In this document: positions 9,502 to 17,324 of the stretch, one piece after another
Layout: every line of letters begins with the position of its first letter
How positions within the stretch are numbered: the first letter of the stretch is position 1
Assembly: GCA_036383895.1 (NCBI GenBank)
Contig: DASVNK010000016.1
Coordinates: 51,861-115,860 of the forward strand
DNA: 64,000 bases
Origin: DASVNK01 sp036383895
GTDB lineage: Bacteria > Verrucomicrobiota > Verrucomicrobiia > Limisphaerales > SXQI01
Reading direction: 5' to 3'
Position numbers and translations under genes: made by a program
The notes under the pieces: model-generated
The model's input: only the letters and a program-made list of their open reading frames with translations
Databases searched by the model: none
Told to the model about the DNA's origin: nothing

Positions 9502-9666
9502 CTAACGCGTGATGAGTAGCCAGGGCGGGATGCGCGGTAGAAGCGACTCGTCGGGTGAAAAGAAGAAGGCTAGACCCGCGAACGAGATGAGTGCGACTAC
9601 GGTGAGCCAGAAAAGGAAAATATAGTTTGCGCGGATTATTCGATCTAAGAGGTCGGCGAAATTCAT
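9502..9666 (-). CDS. Small single-span membrane protein in the fructan operon
   Basis: A 54-codon gene starting at ATG 9666, four bases after the stop of the GH32 gene, and ending at TAG 9502. The ribosome-binding sequence AGGAGTGATCGA lies inside the GH32 stop region, so translation is probably coupled. The product is MNFADLLDRIIRANYI, then a hydrophobic span (FLFWLTVVALISFAGLAFFF), then SPDESLLPRIPPWLLITR. It looks like a one-span membrane peptide with a short amphipathic head. I recognise no family. Being last in a sugar-use operon suggests a helper to the transporter or an envelope partner of the GH32 enzyme, but this is inference. The spacing and the clean transmembrane segment support a real gene. 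Confidence 0.6.
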   Translation of the reverse strand: MNFADLLDRIIRANYIFLFWLTVVALISFAGLAFFFSPDESLLPRIPPWLLITR

Positions 9667-9670
9667 TCGA

Positions 9671-11698
9671 TCACTCCTGGAAAATCGGCACGGCGGGTTT
9701 GAGTTTCCATGCGGTGAAGCGGTGGATTGTTAGTTTTTCGTTGGCGGCTTTGAATTGGATGGGCTCGGTGGCGTCTTTTGGGAGGACGAGTGCAGTGATG
9801 ACTGCTTCACCTTCATTCCCGAAGACTTCGATCGCGGAGGTATCAATGAACAAGCGGAGAGGACTGGTGTTCGCTTTTGTGAGTTGAGTGCGGAAGGTGT
9901 TTGCGAAAGCGTTGTGGAATTGCGTGTTGCCAGATTGGGTGCGGTCCAGCGACACGGTGCTGGTTTCGGTGTTGTAGCGGAGGATGGTTTGTTGGTTCGC
10001 GGCGCGCAAGAGGTGGAGTGCGAGTTCGCCTCCGTTTTTAGAAAGGCTTTTCGCGTCGAATTCTAGTTCGAGTTCCCACATTGGGCCGCTGAATTTCTCC
10101 TTCGATAGCCATTCGTTGAGTTCGGAGATGGTGGCATTTTTCTTTTGGAATTTTTTGGTGCGGAGTTTTTCCAGTTCTTTGACGGGTTGTTGGAAGAGGC
10201 GAAGGCCTTCGGAGGTTTGGCGGAGGGTGAGTTCGCGGGGGATGGACATGGCGCTGCGCCAGGGGGAGGTGGGAACGTCGCCAGCGTAGGGCCAACTGCT
10301 CATCCAGCCGAGCCAGAGGCGGCGGCCGTCACGTTTGGGGATGTCGCTCCAGGTGACGGCGGCGTAGAAGTCGGGACCGAAATCGGCCCAGAGCGCGGGG
10401 ACGGAGGCGGGGCGGGCGGGTTGATCGGCGAGGACGATGTGGTCGACATTGATGTGGCCCCAGCCGCCGGTTTCCTGGTCGAAGATTTCGACGCGGGCGC
10501 GTTTGCCGCGGAATTCGGAGACGTTCCAGGATTTCCAGGAGAGACGCTCGGCGTTGTCGCCGGTGGCGATGCGGACGGTGCGGCCGTCGATGAGGAGGCA
10601 GATGCCGGCGCGGCCGGGAAGATGGCCGCCGCCGATGAGGAAGCTGAGATGGTTGTGGGTAATTTCGAATTCGGGTGAGGTGAGTTTGCCGCGGGTTTGG
10701 TCCCCGCGGTGGTAGGTGTTGACGAGAGATTGACCGCGGAAGCCGGCGACTTCCTGTTGATTGGCGAGCGTGCCGCGCGCGGGAGCTTCGGCAAAGGCAT
10801 CGCCGGAGATTTGCCAATCGCCGTAGCCGTTTTCGAAATCGGCGATGAGTTTGCCCTGGGGAACGAATTCGGATTGCGGTTTGGGATAGGAGGGATCGAG
10901 GCTGAATCTCGTTCCATCGAAAGAGCCGACGAAGTATTGGCAACCGGAACCGCCGGCGGGTGCGCCAGAGCCGACATTGACGATGAGGACCCAGCGGTTG
11001 TCGCCGCGTTTGGCGGAGAGCGGGAAGAGGTCGGGACATTCCCAAATGCCGGTCGTTGAACCGGCGGGCCCGAAGTCGCTGAGATGGGTCCAGTCTTTGA
11101 GATTGGGTGAGGAATAGAAGCGAACTTTTTTGTGAGTGGGCCAGGCGACGGCCATGACCCAGCGCTCGGTGGGTTCGTGCCAGATGACTTTTGGGTCGCG
11201 AAAATCTTTGTCGTTGATGTCGAGGACGGGGTTGCCTTGGAACTTTGTCCAGGTGCGGCCGCGATCGTTACTGTAGGCGATCTGTTGGTTTTGGAGGGGC
11301 TTTTTCGTGTAATGGCCGGTGTAGATGGCGAGGAGCGGGGGTTTGCCGTCTTTGCCGAAGCCGGAGGTGTTCTTCCAATCGACGACGGCGCTGCCGGAAA
11401 AAATCATGATGTCGTTTTCTTCGGCGAGCGCGAGTGGGAGATGTTTCCAGTGAACCATGTCTGGACTGACGGCGTGGCCCCAGCTCATGTGGCCCCACTT
11501 ATCGCCGAACGGATTGTATTGGTAGAAGAGATGGTATTCGCCTTCGTAAAAGAACATACCGTTCGGGTCGTTCATCCAGTTGGTGGCGGGAGTGAAATGG
11601 AATTGGGGGCGGAAGGGTTCGCGGTAGGTGGGGTCGGCGGCGGACGCTGCGAAGGTGGAAAGAAGGAGCGTGCAGGTAAGGAGGATGGTTTGGATCAT
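9671..11698 (-). CDS. Exported GH32 levanase/invertase-like beta-fructosidase with an inserted domain
   Basis: A 675-residue secreted enzyme. The ATG at 11698 precedes a clear signal peptide (MIQTILLTCTLLLSTFAASAADP); longer in-frame extensions run through an intergenic repeat and are rejected. GH32 motifs: WMNDPNG (41-47, nucleophile D44), FRDP (R167-D168-P169) and ECPDLF (acid/base E220). Fructans or sucrose should be cut to fructose outside the cytoplasm. Residues about 282-426 are an extra galactose-binding-like module (DFENGYGDW at the start, HINVDHIVL at the end), inserted between propeller blades before the propeller resumes at WADFGPDFYAA. A C-terminal beta-sandwich (about 500-675) ends PIFQE. 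The gene follows fructokinase by 55 bases and is followed by a coupled small gene. Confidence 0.93.
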   Translation of the reverse strand: MIQTILLTCTLLLSTFAASAADPTYREPFRPQFHFTPATNWMNDPNGMFFYEGEYHLFYQYNPFGDKWGHMSWGHAVSPDMVHWKHLPLALAEENDIMIFSGSAVVDWKNTSGFGKDGKPPLLAIYTGHYTKKPLQNQQIAYSNDRGRTWTKFQGNPVLDINDKDFRDPKVIWHEPTERWVMAVAWPTHKKVRFYSSPNLKDWTHLSDFGPAGSTTGIWECPDLFPLSAKRGDNRWVLIVNVGSGAPAGGSGCQYFVGSFDGTRFSLDPSYPKPQSEFVPQGKLIADFENGYGDWQISGDAFAEAPARGTLANQQEVAGFRGQSLVNTYHRGDQTRGKLTSPEFEITHNHLSFLIGGGHLPGRAGICLLIDGRTVRIATGDNAERLSWKSWNVSEFRGKRARVEIFDQETGGWGHINVDHIVLADQPARPASVPALWADFGPDFYAAVTWSDIPKRDGRRLWLGWMSSWPYAGDVPTSPWRSAMSIPRELTLRQTSEGLRLFQQPVKELEKLRTKKFQKKNATISELNEWLSKEKFSGPMWELELEFDAKSLSKNGGELALHLLRAANQQTILRYNTETSTVSLDRTQSGNTQFHNAFANTFRTQLTKANTSPLRLFIDTSAIEVFGNEGEAVITALVLPKDATEPIQFKAANEKLTIHRFTAWKLKPAVPIFQE

Positions 11699-11705
11699 GT
11701 AATGA

Positions 11706-11740
11706 ATGACCAAATACCAAAAGCCAAATACCAAAGAAAT
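11706..11740. repeat. Short dispersed repeat between fructokinase and GH32
   Basis: The sequence ATGACCAAATACCAAAAGCC, followed by a second AAATACCAAAG, resembles 5448-5477 (ATGACCAAATATCAAATGCC, then AAAAGCCAA). It is internally repetitive (AAATACCAAA twice) and fills most of the 55-base gap between two genes of one operon. Such A/C-rich repeats occur in intergenic regions of Verrucomicrobia. Confidence 0.5.
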
Positions 11741-11753
11741 CCCAATGTGGAAA

Positions 11754-12629
11754 TTAGGTGAGGCGGAGATTAGGAGGGAGACGCGGGGTTGCGCCGGGTT
11801 GGGAAGCGACGAAGGAGGCGACGCGGTTGGCTTGGTCATTGATGAAATCGAGGTCGCGGTTTGCGAGAAGGCCGAGGGTCATGGCGGCGGTGAAAGAGTC
11901 GCCGGCGCCAATAGTATCGGCGACTTTCGTGAGAAGGCCGGGATGGTCGGACCAGGTGTTTTTATGGAAAAGTAGGCTGCCGTTTGCGCCGCGCGTTAGT
12001 GCGACGGTGTGGAGGTTGTAGCGGCGGGCGAGTTCAGCGAGTTGGGTGCGCGGGTCATCTGGGAGGGAGAAGAGTTGGGCGAGGATGGGGAGTTCGGCAT
12101 CGTTTATTTTAAGTATGTTGGCGGCGCGGAGGGATTGTTCGAGGATTTCGGCGGAGTAGAAGTTTTGACGTAGGTTGACGTCGAGGATGCGGAGGGCGGT
12201 TGGTTTCGTAAGCGAGAGGAGTTCATGGATGGAGGTGCGGGAGGTTTCGTGACGTTGCGCGAGAGTGCCGAAACAAACTGCGTCTGCCTTGGCTACGGCG
12301 CGGCGGGCGTTCTCGTCCGCGGCGATTTTATCCCAGGCGACGTTTTGGTGGATTATGTATTGGGGTTGGCCATCGGCGGTGAGTTCGACGGAGACGGTGC
12401 CGGTCGGTGCGGAAGGATCGACCTGAATGCATTCGGTGGAGAGGTTGAGCTGCTCGAGACGATTGATGATGTCGGTGCCGTTTGCATCGGAGCCCACGCG
12501 AGAGATGACGATGCCGTTTCCGCCCAAAGCGTTGGCGTGGTAGGCGAAATTCGCGGGTGCGCCGCCGAGTTGGCGGCCGGTGGGAAGAAGGTCCCAGAGA
12601 ATTTCGCCGAGGCCGATGAGGGTGGGCAT
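11754..12629 (-). CDS. Fructokinase (PfkB/ribokinase family)
   Basis: A 291-residue cytoplasmic sugar kinase that should phosphorylate fructose with ATP. The N-terminus GLGEILWDLLPTGRQLGGAPANFAYHA carries the fructokinase-type GGAPANFA sugar-binding motif. Near the C-terminus DTIGAGDSFTAAM (about 239-251) is PfkB signature 2, containing the catalytic aspartate and the anion hole. The length is normal for bacterial fructokinases. It starts 6 bases after the transporter stop and is followed by the GH32 gene, giving import, phosphorylation and extracellular cleavage in one operon. The substrate call rests partly on this context. Confidence 0.9.
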   Translation of the reverse strand: MPTLIGLGEILWDLLPTGRQLGGAPANFAYHANALGGNGIVISRVGSDANGTDIINRLEQLNLSTECIQVDPSAPTGTVSVELTADGQPQYIIHQNVAWDKIAADENARRAVAKADAVCFGTLAQRHETSRTSIHELLSLTKPTALRILDVNLRQNFYSAEILEQSLRAANILKINDAELPILAQLFSLPDDPRTQLAELARRYNLHTVALTRGANGSLLFHKNTWSDHPGLLTKVADTIGAGDSFTAAMTLGLLANRDLDFINDQANRVASFVASQPGATPRLPPNLRLT

Positions 12630-12635
12630 GGCGAT

Positions 12636-14039
12636 TTATTGAATGCCGAGCTTTGCTTGCATGGCTTCGAGTGGGACACCTTTGGTTTCCGGCACCATGA
12701 ATTTCACCCAGAGCAGGTGGAGGAACATCATGAAGGCGAAGAAGAGGAAGACGTAACCGGGCGCGAAGGCGGTGACCATTTTGGGGAACGCGGTGGTGAG
12801 GATGGCAGCGAAGATCCAGTGGGTAAAACTGCCGAGAGCCTGGCCGTTCGCGCGATGGCGGTTGGGAAAGATTTCGGAAATGAGCACCCAGATGACTGCG
12901 CCCTGGCCAATGGCGTGCGCGGCAATGAAAGCGAAGATGCAGGCGGGGACGATCGCGTAGTGCTCGGTGAAGAACGCCCACCCGGTGAGGCCGAGCGAGG
13001 CGATGTAGCCGAAGGAACCAATGTAAAGGAGAGTTCTCCTGCCGAGTCGATCGATCAGCCAGAGGCCGACGAAGGTGAAAATGAGGTTCGTGATGCCGAT
13101 GCCGACGGATTGGAGAAGGGCGGCTTTCTCCTCCAGACCGGTGAGCGCAAAGATTCGCGGTGCGAAGTAGAGGATGGCGTTAATGCCGGAGAGTTGGTTG
13201 AAGAAGGCGACGAGGAAGGCGAGCAGGATGGGAACGCGCAGGCGGCGGGTCCAGAATTTCTCATTGGTCGCCGGTTCGTTGCTTGAGGTTGAGGAAGAGC
13301 CGATCTCGTTGGCGGTGGACTGCAATTCGGTTTCGGAAGCGTTTGGAGTGATGAGTCGAAGGACTTCGATGCCACGGGCGCGATCGCCTTTACGGGCGAT
13401 GAGCCAGCGCGGGCTTTCCGGAATGCCAAAGCAGAAAATGGTATAGAGCAGGGCAGGGAAGGCTTCGACGCCGAGCATCCAGCGCCAGGCGACGTTTTGA
13501 TTCATGGTCAGGCCGATGATGTAATTGGAGAGAAACGCGATGAGAATGCCGAAGACGATGTTGAATTGGAACATGCCGGCCAGCCGGCCGCGACGTTCAG
13601 GTGGAGCGATCTCGGCGATGTAGAGCGGCGCAGCGACCGTGGAGATACCAACGCCAACGCCGCCGATGGCGCGCGCGATGATGAACGAATAGACATCCGT
13701 CGCGAGCCCGGACCAGACCGCAGAGACAAAGTAAAGAATGCCGATCCAAAGGAGCGTCGCGCGTCGGCCGTAGCGATCGGTGGGCCAGCTGCCCAACAAC
13801 GAACCGATGACCGTCCCGTAAAGAGCAGAGGCCATCGCGATGCCGTGCATGAATGGCGTGAGGTTCCAAAGTTTTTCGATGGTTTGTTCCGCACCGGAGA
13901 TGACGACGGTGTCGAACCCGAAGAGAAATCCAGCGAGGGCCGAAGTGAGCGACCAGAAGAAGATGCGGCTGGAGTTGGATTTGGAGCGCGTGTCAGCGGA
14001 AGGAGGAACGGCAGCGGCAGGCGGTGGTTCGGCGGACAT
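12636..14039 (-). CDS. MFS sugar porter (sugar:H+ symporter family)
   Basis: A 467-residue inner-membrane transporter with about 12 predicted spans. Sugar-porter signatures are present: GFLFGFDTVVISG in span 1, RYGRRATLL in loop 2-3, PESPRWLIARKG at the middle of the protein, QLSGINAILYFAPRIF in span 7, DRLGRRTLL and VPETKGVPLE at the C-terminus. The N-terminal 25 residues are Pro/Ala/Ser-rich. It heads the operon with fructokinase and GH32 and probably imports fructose or a fructo-oligosaccharide. Confidence 0.92.
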   Translation of the reverse strand: MSAEPPPAAAVPPSADTRSKSNSSRIFFWSLTSALAGFLFGFDTVVISGAEQTIEKLWNLTPFMHGIAMASALYGTVIGSLLGSWPTDRYGRRATLLWIGILYFVSAVWSGLATDVYSFIIARAIGGVGVGISTVAAPLYIAEIAPPERRGRLAGMFQFNIVFGILIAFLSNYIIGLTMNQNVAWRWMLGVEAFPALLYTIFCFGIPESPRWLIARKGDRARGIEVLRLITPNASETELQSTANEIGSSSTSSNEPATNEKFWTRRLRVPILLAFLVAFFNQLSGINAILYFAPRIFALTGLEEKAALLQSVGIGITNLIFTFVGLWLIDRLGRRTLLYIGSFGYIASLGLTGWAFFTEHYAIVPACIFAFIAAHAIGQGAVIWVLISEIFPNRHRANGQALGSFTHWIFAAILTTAFPKMVTAFAPGYVFLFFAFMMFLHLLWVKFMVPETKGVPLEAMQAKLGIQ

Positions 14040-14066
14040 GCGGACAGTGGACGCAAATCCGCAACG

Positions 14067-14090
14067 TTTGCCAATTTATTTTCCGGCAAA
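14067..14090. promoter_or_regulatory. TTTGCC-N12-GGCAAA inverted repeat before the fructan operon
   Basis: TTTGCC (14067-14072) and GGCAAA (14085-14090) are perfect complements around a 12-base A/T-rich spacer, in the 57-base gap between the small lipoprotein gene and the transporter start. It could be an operator of the sugar operon or a weak terminator of the upstream gene. No U-tract follows, which slightly favours an operator. The assignment is tentative. Confidence 0.3.
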
Positions 14091-14096
14091 TGCGCT

Positions 14097-14426
14097 TCAG
14101 CGCGCCTGGTGAATTTGCGTGGCGGGCGGGGACTCTGGCGATTGCGCGCGTGCGTGAGCGGCGCCGGCATCGAAGCCGAGGCGGCGGGCGTGCAGGTATG
14201 GGCCCCCTTCGAGTTGCACGCCGAGGGTTGTGCCGGCCGTTTGGGCGCGGTAGCCGCTGCGGAAGCCTTCAAGATAGGCGTTACGTGCCAATTGATCGGA
14301 ATCGAACGGGGTGGATGCGGGAAGTGGAGCGGACTCGCTCTGCCACTGATTATTCGAGGTGCAACCAAGCAGTGCGGAAGTCAAGAAGGCCAGGACGAAG
14401 ATTGAGGTGAGGTGTTTCGTCTTCAT
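14097..14426 (-). CDS. Small lipoprotein of unknown function
   Basis: A 109-residue protein with a lipoprotein signal peptide (MKTKHLTSIFVLAFLTSALLGC, lipobox LLGC). The mature part includes DQLARNAYLEGFRSGYRAQTAGTT and ends LGFDAGAAHARAQ. The Y-x-x-G-(F/Y) spacing (AYLEGFRSGY) resembles short tail helices of small envelope lipoproteins. No family was recognised. It starts 9 bases after the stop of the truncated-hemoglobin lipoprotein gene and is probably co-transcribed with it. Confidence 0.7.
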   Translation of the reverse strand: MKTKHLTSIFVLAFLTSALLGCTSNNQWQSESAPLPASTPFDSDQLARNAYLEGFRSGYRAQTAGTTLGVQLEGGPYLHARRLGFDAGAAHARAQSPESPPATQIHQAR

Positions 14427-14435
14427 AAGCGAACT

Positions 14436-15125
14436 TCAACGATCTACAACGATTTGCTGGCGGGTGCTCTCGAAAATGGAGAGCAAATCTTTCTGCACGT
14501 CGGGGGCGATTTGTAATTTGTCGAGGCTGGCTTTGAGGTCGCCGATTGTGGCGTCGAACTCAGACTTGGAGATTTGCATGGTGGCGTGCAACGGCTTGAT
14601 CGGCCGGCCCTGGTAGTTGGCTGGTCCGCCGGAAGCGACGGCGATGAAATCTACGAAGTGCTGTTTAAGGCGTGTTACGTTCTGGGGTGTGGCTTGCCAT
14701 TCATCGACTTTCTCGCGGCCGAACCAGGATTTCTTCGCCACACCTTTGCGTGTCCAGTTTACGCGGGGATCTTCGAGGGCCCGGGCGACGAAATCGTCGA
14801 CGATCTTTTGAATGCCGGGTTTTTCTCCGAGGCGCTGATACAACGTTTGCGCTTTCGGTTGCTCGCCGTTCTTGGCCGGATTTTTCGCGAGGTTTTTATC
14901 GTCTTCGGTATTAGCGCGTTTGCTGCCGCCGTTGTCTTTGGATGGAGTAATATTCTCGGCGCGGCGATCGGCTTCGGGACTGCCGGAGGTGAAGAAATCA
15001 TCATCTTTGTCTTTGCTGGATTGCGGCGTGCCGCACGCGGCGAAGAACAGGATGATGACGCTTGAGACAAAGCTGAATATTCTGGCCGCAGAAATCACGC
15101 GGACTTTTTGAAGAACCCCTCTCAC
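14436..15125 (-). CDS. Lipoprotein with a group 1 truncated-hemoglobin domain
   Basis: A 229-residue protein. Residues 1-31 form a lipoprotein signal (hydrophobic IFSFVSSVIILFFAAC, lipidated C31). Residues about 32-92 are a charged, disordered linker. A truncated-hemoglobin domain covers about 93-207: TLYQRLGEKPGIQKIVDDFVARALEDPR matches helices A-B, LKQHFVDFIAVASGGPANYQGR the E-F region, and H180 in KPLHATMQIS is the expected proximal heme ligand. There is an insertion of roughly 20 residues (about 124-147, KGVAKKSWFGREKVDEW) between helices B and E compared with normal group 1 proteins. Truncated hemoglobins are usually cytoplasmic and bind O2 or NO. An envelope-anchored one is unusual and suggests NO or O2 handling in the periplasm. 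Confidence 0.8.
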   Translation of the reverse strand: MRGVLQKVRVISAARIFSFVSSVIILFFAACGTPQSSKDKDDDFFTSGSPEADRRAENITPSKDNGGSKRANTEDDKNLAKNPAKNGEQPKAQTLYQRLGEKPGIQKIVDDFVARALEDPRVNWTRKGVAKKSWFGREKVDEWQATPQNVTRLKQHFVDFIAVASGGPANYQGRPIKPLHATMQISKSEFDATIGDLKASLDKLQIAPDVQKDLLSIFESTRQQIVVDR

Positions 15126-15206
15126 GGCTTACAACTTAGCGCACAGGGAGTCCGCGTGTATAAGGGACGGGCCTGATCAGCAAAGAGTGAAGGATGGACA
15201 GTGGGA

Positions 15207-15232
15207 AAGCTCGGCAGGAGCCTCGCGCCACC
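15207..15232 (+). repeat. 26-bp dispersed repeat, copy 2
   Basis: Exact copy of 9456-9481 in the divergent promoter gap between the truncated-hemoglobin gene and the DUF1592 gene. The right flank differs from copy 1, so the repeated unit ends close to these limits. Confidence 0.6.
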
Positions 15233-15329
15233 CGGGAAGCGTGAATATGGGAGCGGGCGGCGGCGTCGGTTAGTCGTAACAACGGAGTGGCCCGCGGCGG
15301 GCCAAGCTGGTAGTATTAATTTCAGATCA

Positions 15330-17312
15330 ATGTTGAATCGAATCGCCAACGCGATTTTCGGGTGCTTTGCCGTGATTGCGCCGCTCTCTTTTTCTGCCGA
15401 GAAGGATAAGCCGCAGCTTTCTCCGTTGGAAGAATATCAGAAGGAAATTCAGCCGATTCTCAAGAAGCATTGCTACGATTGCCACGACGCCGACGTCGCG
15501 AAGGCTGACCTGAATTTGGAGTATTTCGACGACCTCGATAAAATTCATGGCGCTCAAGAAACATGGCAGACTGTGCTCGAGCGCATTTACGCGTTTGAAA
15601 TGCCGCCGCCCGGAAAAAACGATCTTCCCTTCGACAAGCAAAGCAAGATAGTCCAATGGCTGAAGAAACTGCCGAAGCCAGAGAAGCCCGATTGCGATCA
15701 GATCGCGAACGATCGCAACGCCAACTTCTATCGCGGACACGTAATGTCACGCCGGATCAACCGCGCGGAATACGCAAATACGATACGTGATCTGTTCGGC
15801 GTAAGGGTCGCGGTGGAAGAATTGCTGCCGGCGGATGGTGGAGGAGGGGAAGGTTTCGATACGGCTGGGAACGCGCTGTTCACTTCATCGATTCACATCG
15901 AGAAATACATTGCGGCGGCGGATCTGGTGCTGACCACAGTCCTTCCCGATAAAGCGAGCAAGCTTGCTCCGGAAATCAAAGCTGCTCGTGTGAGGATTCT
16001 CGGATCGAATGCGAAACCGAGCAAAAAGGAAGCGCGGGTTACGGCGCAGGAAGTTGTCTCCCGAATTTCACGGTTGGCGTTTCGTCGGCCCGCTGAAACG
16101 AGCGAGGTGGAGCGAGCGTTGCAGCTTTTTGATCGCGCGTTCGATCGGGGGGATGATTACGTTCCGTCGCTTCGACTGGCGTTGAAGTCGGTGTTGGTTT
16201 CACCAAACTTTCTCTTTTTGGTTGAACCGGAGCCTGACGAGAAAGGGGTTCAGCCGCTAGCCGCTCTCCCGCTGGCCAGCCGCCTTTCGTATTTCATTTG
16301 GTCTTCGATGCCGGATGAGGAACTGCTGGCGCTGGCGGAATCGGGAAAATTGCTGGACCCGAATGTTTATCGGCAGCAGGTGCATCGGATGTTGCAGGAC
16401 GCAAAAGCAGCGGCGCTTGGTGAGCGATTCGCCTTACAGTGGCTGGATCTGGAACGGCTTGGCGGAGAAGTGCGGCCCGATGCGCAGAAGTTTCCAGAGT
16501 TTGATTCGGAATTGCAGAGGGTGATGTTGGGAGAAGTTGAGGCGGTCTTTAACTACATTGTGAAGTCCGACAGTTCTTTATTAGAATTGATCGACGCGGA
16601 TTACACGTTCGCCAATGAGCGGTTGGCGAAGATTTACGGTGTTTCAGATGTGATGGGAGAAGAACTGCGCAAAGTGGCTTTCGCAGATAAAAACCGGGGT
16701 GGCGTGACGGGGATGGCTGCAGTGCACGCGATCACTTCGTATCCATTGCGGACGAGTCCAGTGTTGCGCGGGCGCTGGGTGCTCGAGGCGCTGATTGGCG
16801 AGAAAGTGAAGCCGCCGCCGCCGGATGTTCCAGCGTTGGAAGAGACGCAGGAGAAAGCGAAAGATCTGCCGTTGCGCGCGCAGCTTGAGTTGCATCGCGC
16901 GAAAGCGGAGTGCGCCAGTTGCCACGACAAAATGGATCCGCTGGGTTTTGGGATGGAGAACTACGATGTGCTGGGGCGCTGGCGCGAGAAGGAGGGAGAA
17001 CACGCCATTGATTCCACCGGCAAATTGCCTTCGGGCGAAACCTTTACAGGACCGGCTGGATTGAAGAAGATATTGATGTCCCGCAAAGATGACGTGGTGA
17101 AGCATCTCGTGCGCAAAATGACCGGTTACGCTTTTGGGCGTGAACTGAATAAGTTCGACGATTGTGTGGTGGACAAAGCGGTTGAAGCGCTGCAGCAGAA
17201 TAATTATCGGCCTTCAGTGCTCGTAGAACACATCGCATTGAGCTTTCCGTTCCGGCATCGATTTTATCCAAAGATCATCGTCCAGGCTGCTACAGAGCAA
17301 AAGGAGAAATAA
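15330..17312 (+). CDS. DUF1592/DUF1588-family c-type cytochrome protein
   Basis: A 660-residue exported protein. ATG 15330 is chosen because a signal peptide follows (MLNRIANAIFGCFAVIAPLSFSAEK). Domain order is that of the planctomycete/verrucomicrobial family: PSCyt1-like heme site C48-Y-D-C51-H52, DUF1587 (INRAEYANTIRDLFGV), DUF1595/DUF1592 (RLSYFIWSSMPDEELL), DUF1588 with a second C-A-S-C-H site and DPLGFGMENYDVLGRWR, and DUF1585 at the C-terminus (YAFGRELNKFDDC, SFPFRHRF). These proteins pair with DUF1552 proteins, as here (17325-18728). They are thought to form an extracellular oxidase-like unit, but the substrate is unknown. Confidence 0.9.
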   Translation: MLNRIANAIFGCFAVIAPLSFSAEKDKPQLSPLEEYQKEIQPILKKHCYDCHDADVAKADLNLEYFDDLDKIHGAQETWQTVLERIYAFEMPPPGKNDLPFDKQSKIVQWLKKLPKPEKPDCDQIANDRNANFYRGHVMSRRINRAEYANTIRDLFGVRVAVEELLPADGGGGEGFDTAGNALFTSSIHIEKYIAAADLVLTTVLPDKASKLAPEIKAARVRILGSNAKPSKKEARVTAQEVVSRISRLAFRRPAETSEVERALQLFDRAFDRGDDYVPSLRLALKSVLVSPNFLFLVEPEPDEKGVQPLAALPLASRLSYFIWSSMPDEELLALAESGKLLDPNVYRQQVHRMLQDAKAAALGERFALQWLDLERLGGEVRPDAQKFPEFDSELQRVMLGEVEAVFNYIVKSDSSLLELIDADYTFANERLAKIYGVSDVMGEELRKVAFADKNRGGVTGMAAVHAITSYPLRTSPVLRGRWVLEALIGEKVKPPPPDVPALEETQEKAKDLPLRAQLELHRAKAECASCHDKMDPLGFGMENYDVLGRWREKEGEHAIDSTGKLPSGETFTGPAGLKKILMSRKDDVVKHLVRKMTGYAFGRELNKFDDCVVDKAVEALQQNNYRPSVLVEHIALSFPFRHRFYPKIIVQAATEQKEK

Positions 17313-17324
17313 AGGGCTACAAAT

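Noticed and set aside
10145..11761. Plus-strand frames opposite the GH32 gene
   Set aside because: Composition-driven shadows of a gene with clear catalytic motifs on the other strand.
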